From Betaproteobacteria bacterium (GTDB lineage Bacteria; Pseudomonadota; Gammaproteobacteria; Burkholderiales; Usitatibacteraceae), in contig JANYHZ010000053.1 in assembly GCA_025362135.1 (NCBI GenBank), positions 1-35,576 on the forward strand: 35,576 bases of DNA, written 5' to 3'. The position numbers were made by a program, and so were the translations under genes. Of the stretch, positions 35,178 to 35,576 are shown in pieces. Below the pieces are notes generated by a model. The model had not been told where the DNA came from. It did no database searches and was given only the letters and a program-made list of their open reading frames with translations. The number at the start of each line of letters is the position of its first letter. The first letter of the stretch is position 1.

Positions 35178-35576
35178 ATGTACGAACCCTCCATCAAGTC
35201 GCTTCCTCTCATTGCGCGCGGCAAGGTGCGCGATATTTACGCCGTCGGCGATGACAAGCTCTTGCTGGTTACCAGCGATCGCCTGTCCGCCTACGATGTT
35301 ATTCTGCCCACCCCGATTCCCGGGAAAGGTGAAATCCTCGTCGGGCTGGCCAACTTCTGGTTCGAGAAATTGAAACACATTGTGCCGAACCAGTTGACCG
35401 GTATCGATCCTGAATCTGTCGTTGCACCGATGGAACGCGATCAAGTCCGCGGTCGCGCGATTGTTGTCAACAAATACAAAGTGCTGCCGATCGAGGCGGT
35501 GGTGCGCGGCTATCTCGAAGGTTCTGGCTGGAACGAGTACCAGGAATCTCAATCGGTATGCGGCGTGAAACTGCCG
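35178..35576 (+). CDS. purC: Phosphoribosylaminoimidazole-succinocarboxamide synthase, N-terminal part
   Basis: Joins aspartate to CAIR in purine biosynthesis. The frame is open to the right edge: 133 residues of a protein normally ~295 long in betaproteobacteria. The visible part starts [44 protein letters not shown] (nucleotide-binding GKVRD and SDRLSAYD), then [47 protein letters not shown] with the conserved PIE.VVRGY motif. It is downstream of the accessory genes inserted after fba. Only the C-terminal half is missing because of the window edge. Confidence 0.94.
   Translation, partial: MYEPSIKSLPLIARGKVRDIYAVGDDKLLLVTSDRLSAYDVILPTPIPGKGEILVGLANFWFEKLKHIVPNQLTGIDPESVVAPMERDQVRGRAIVVNKYKVLPIEAVVRGYLEGSGWNEYQESQSVCGVKLP

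Overview
The window looks like a chromosomal segment of a betaproteobacterium (Burkholderiales/Nitrosomonadales-like; I cannot place it below class). This rests on gene content and order: yicC-gmk-rpoZ-spoT, a kinase/PP2C pair before rph, ubiK beside torF-glnK-amtB, and a glycolytic run gap...pgk-pyk-fba leading to purC. Nearly all of it is coding. I see no tRNA, rRNA, CRISPR array or insertion sequence, and no gene-free stretch over 300 bases.

Layout. 1-464: C-terminal end of an exported-type protein. 514-4646 (minus): yicC, gmk, rpoZ and spoT, covering RNA decay, GMP synthesis, the RNA polymerase omega subunit and (p)ppGpp metabolism. 4842-7492 (plus): Ser/Thr kinase, PP2C phosphatase, RNase PH. 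7520-14827 (minus): an M20 amidohydrolase, a DUF885 metallopeptidase, cobalamin-dependent methionine synthase and a small membrane protein. 14955-17018 (plus): rhodanese, DUF2834 protein, MFS transporter, converging on a Bcr/CflA exporter (17015-18235, minus). 18336-20156 (minus): ubiK and comM. 20391-23164 (plus): torF, glnK and amtB behind a sigma-54 promoter with two NtrC-like sites, closed by a strong terminator. 23357-24190: folE2. 24206-26040 (minus): rdgB and hemW. 26242-32484 (plus): gap, sugE/gdx, a DUF6356 protein, a lipoprotein-like protein, pgk, pyk, fba. 32524-35149: accessory genes (HipA-like kinase, DUF3037-like protein, DUF3667 membrane protein). From 35178: the start of purC, cut by the window edge.

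The core genes form coherent units: nucleotide and stringent metabolism, nitrogen uptake and sensing, and lower glycolysis. The best candidate for something undescribed is the HipA-like kinase/DUF3037-like gene pair, translationally coupled and AT-richer, lodged between fba and purC. Also worth checking are a terminator-like hairpin directly in front of the DUF885 ribosome-binding site, a perfect palindrome inside the torF control region, and a gene order suggesting that one inversion of about 18.5 kb separated rph from rdgB-hemW.
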